From assembly GCA_026785985.1 (NCBI GenBank), contig JAJAYX010000654.1, forward strand, positions 1-6,562: a DNA stretch of 6,562 bases. The letters run 5' to 3'. The position numbers and the translations under genes are program-made. The stretch's first letter is position 1, and each line of letters opens with the position of its first letter. Positions 5,236-6,562 of this stretch are shown one piece after another. The DNA is from Rudanella sp. GTDB taxonomy: Bacteria; Bacteroidota; Bacteroidia; Cytophagales; Spirosomataceae. The notes under the pieces are model-generated. The model ran no database searches, was not told where the DNA came from, and saw only the letters and a list, made by a program, of their open reading frames with translations.

Positions 5236-6204
5236 TTAGCCAACGGAAACTGGTTGAACAGCATAGCCAAATCCCGATGCACCAAAGCCATTTCCATTAT
5301 AGAACATAACCCACTGATCTTTGTTTTGTGCAATATGGCAATAATCCATCATCAGTGAGTCCCACCCGTCAACCGAGCGTTCAATCCCCGCTTTTTCATC
5401 CTGCCGCTCCCACGTGAGGCCATCTTTCGATTCAGCATAGCCAATTCGGTAACTCTGGCTCACGTCGGTTCGGTAGTTTACGGAGTTGCGATAGGAGAAG
5501 TACATTTTATAAATCCCGTTTTCTTTATAAACCGTTGGCCTTCCAATCGCGTCCGTAAACTCATCGTATCCAACACATACCTGCCCCGTCCGGTTCCAGT
5601 GAATACCATCCGTTGATTCAGCGTATTTCACATCGTAGAACGGTTCGGGGTGGTTGTTGATGACCTCAATTTTGGTGCAGGACAAATACCACATCCGCCA
5701 GCGAACGCTGCCATCGGGTTGCTCTTCGCGCATCACGCAGGGTTGCGCCACCCATACCTGATCGAATATATAACGATCCAGTAGCGGCCCATCGAACGCC
5801 CGCTGAAAGGTCAGTCCTGCGTCTCGACTGATCGCCAGGCCAATGCCGAGTCGGTAGAACGTGGTTTCGCTTTTGTTCCAACCCGTGTAGTAGAGCCAGA
5901 TATCGGTGCCACCCTGCTCATTTGGAACGGGTAAAAACCAGGAGGGCATGGTGCCGGTTTCATCGAACATGCCCACCGCGCCTTTGCTCAGACTTGGCTT
6001 GTTATGTACATATAGCACGTTTGTTAAATCGTTTGCATCCAGTTCCACAAACGAGGTTGACGACGCGCTATTTTCGTCGCGGGTGGCGAAATAAACCCGA
6101 AGCCGGTCGTTGTCTAAAGGGTAGCCAAAAGGCACCTGCGCATGGGTGCGGCTGAACGGCTGTGATCCGTCGGGCTTGAAAATAACTCCTTTTTTAGTCC
6201 ACAT
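5236..6204 (-). CDS. Glycoside-hydrolase-like five-bladed beta-propeller protein
   Basis: This 322-residue protein resembles the five-bladed beta-propeller glycosidases and phosphorylases (GH32/43/68/130-like), especially members found inside polysaccharide gene clusters. Blade-type repeats are visible as AISRDAGLTF (124-133), YAESTDGIHW (194-203) and YAESKDGLTW (256-265), each an S/T-x-D-G turn followed by an aromatic residue. Acidic residues that may be catalytic or sugar-binding lie in MFDETG (79-84), DEFTDAIGRP (214-223) and GWDSLMMDY (280-288). There is no signal peptide or membrane segment, so it should act in the cytoplasm. This suggests trimming or remodelling of a nucleotide- or lipid-linked intermediate, or sugar binding, rather than food digestion. 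The ATG at 6204 is supported by the family-like beginning MWTKKGVIFKP. It follows the partial gene across a hairpin-bearing gap. Hydrolase, phosphorylase or non-catalytic role cannot be decided. Confidence 0.78.
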   Translation of the reverse strand: MWTKKGVIFKPDGSQPFSRTHAQVPFGYPLDNDRLRVYFATRDENSASSTSFVELDANDLTNVLYVHNKPSLSKGAVGMFDETGTMPSWFLPVPNEQGGTDIWLYYTGWNKSETTFYRLGIGLAISRDAGLTFQRAFDGPLLDRYIFDQVWVAQPCVMREEQPDGSVRWRMWYLSCTKIEVINNHPEPFYDVKYAESTDGIHWNRTGQVCVGYDEFTDAIGRPTVYKENGIYKMYFSYRNSVNYRTDVSQSYRIGYAESKDGLTWERQDEKAGIERSVDGWDSLMMDYCHIAQNKDQWVMFYNGNGFGASGFGYAVQPVSVG

Positions 6205-6217
6205 AAGGCGAATGACG

Positions 6218-6277
6218 AATGGTGAATGAGATATGGTGAATAGTCCTCTGCCTGTTCACCAGACCTCATTCATCATT
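6218..6277 (-). repeat. 26-bp imperfect inverted repeat of GAATGA/TCATTC units
   Basis: Positions 6218-6243 and 6252-6277 are reverse complements at 22 of 26 positions, with an 8 nt loop. The arms are made of GAATG/GTGAAT-like units. The arm nearest the upstream gene reaches its stop codon (6277-6279), and the other arm ends 13 nt before the ATG at 6204. No T-run follows in the transcribed direction, so a simple terminator is unlikely. Confidence 0.7.
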
Positions 6278-6298
6278 CATCGTTTATCATTCATCATT
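6266..6298. repeat. 12-bp direct repeat TCATTCATCATT, two copies
   Basis: TCATTCATCATT occurs at 6266-6277 and again at 6287-6298, 21 bp apart. The first copy is part of the inverted repeat. The second lies inside the last codons of the partial gene, where it encodes M-M-N-D. This suggests local duplication of the hairpin arm into coding sequence. Confidence 0.7.
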
Positions 6299-6562
6299 TC
6301 GATTCTATCTTTCCGCACATACAATCGGGCATCGTTAAATAGTCCCATGTATTGATAGTGAGCCTTTACAAAGACACCGAGCGGTTTAATAATTTCGTGT
6401 CCCTGTGTTTTGCGGTTCACAATCCAATGGCTTTCATTTCCCACTGCATCAACAAAAACGGGCGGAACGGTTCGCACAAAGTTGTTCAGATAGCGTTTCT
6501 GATACACGGGTGTCATTGAACTTTCAAAAACGCATCGCTCCGAATGGTTTTCTGCCGTTCCC
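6277..6562 (-). CDS. C-terminal end of a probable membrane glycosyltransferase (partial)
   Basis: The frame is open to the right edge of the window, so the gene enters from outside; 94 residues and the stop codon are visible. An internal ATG at 6516 is not its likely start, because the coding frame continues upstream without a stop. The visible part is soluble, with no membrane helix. It contains RYLNNFVRTVPPVFVDAVG and, after it, a GHE...FVKAHYQYMGLFNDARLYVRKDR pattern. This resembles the periplasmic C-terminal tail of multi-membrane-spanning PMT/ArnT-like lipid-linked sugar transferases, which often end in a short domain with a final YVRK-type strand. The identification is tentative, since the membrane part lies outside. 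The last residues (EMMNDKR) are encoded by an intergenic repeat and are probably not part of the ancestral protein. As the first gene seen in the cluster it fits glycan assembly at the inner membrane. Confidence 0.6.
   Translation of the reverse strand, partial: GTAENHSERCVFESSMTPVYQKRYLNNFVRTVPPVFVDAVGNESHWIVNRKTQGHEIIKPLGVFVKAHYQYMGLFNDARLYVRKDRIEMMNDKR

Overview
The window looks like chromosomal DNA of a member of the Bacteroidota, most likely a Cytophagales bacterium of the Spirosoma type. This is inferred from near-consensus Bacteroidota promoter elements (TTG, about 19-20 nt, TAnnTTTG), the absence of clear Shine-Dalgarno sequences, roughly 50% GC, and the style of the encoded proteins. 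No ribosomal or tRNA gene is present to settle the taxonomy.

Left part (1-2483). A MerR-family regulator (133-1011, +) carries a C-terminal cobalamin-binding module with the Wx9EH signature and the candidate cobalt-ligand histidine of CarH/LitR-type light sensors. Upstream of it, a perfect 8+8 bp inverted repeat overlaps the predicted promoter and is a natural autoregulation operator. Convergent with it is a D-2-hydroxyacid dehydrogenase of glycerate-dehydrogenase type (1052-1999, -). This is divergent from a small unrecognised membrane protein (2052-2483, +), and the 52 bp between their starts appears to hold two overlapping promoters.

Right part (2491-6562, all on -). This is a glycan-assembly cluster read from right to left. 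It comprises the C-terminal end of a probable membrane glycosyltransferase cut by the window edge, a five-bladed beta-propeller protein resembling glycoside hydrolases, a protein like Fe(II)/2-oxoglutarate oxygenases with an HxH in place of HxD, a family 2 glycosyltransferase, and a DPM-like family 2 glycosyltransferase. Together they plausibly build and modify a surface polysaccharide or glycolipid; the specific product cannot be read from the sequence.

The most unusual structural signal is that three of the four junctions in the glycan cluster contain a long inverted repeat built from short low-complexity units. The unit differs each time (GTGAGGA, a polypurine/polypyrimidine pair, and GAATGA/TCATTC), but the placement is the same, directly between one stop codon and the next start. 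One of these repeats creates a false N-terminal extension of a glycosyltransferase, and another supplies the last codons of the partial gene. No tRNA, rRNA, CRISPR array or insertion sequence was seen. No stretch over 300 bases lacks a gene.
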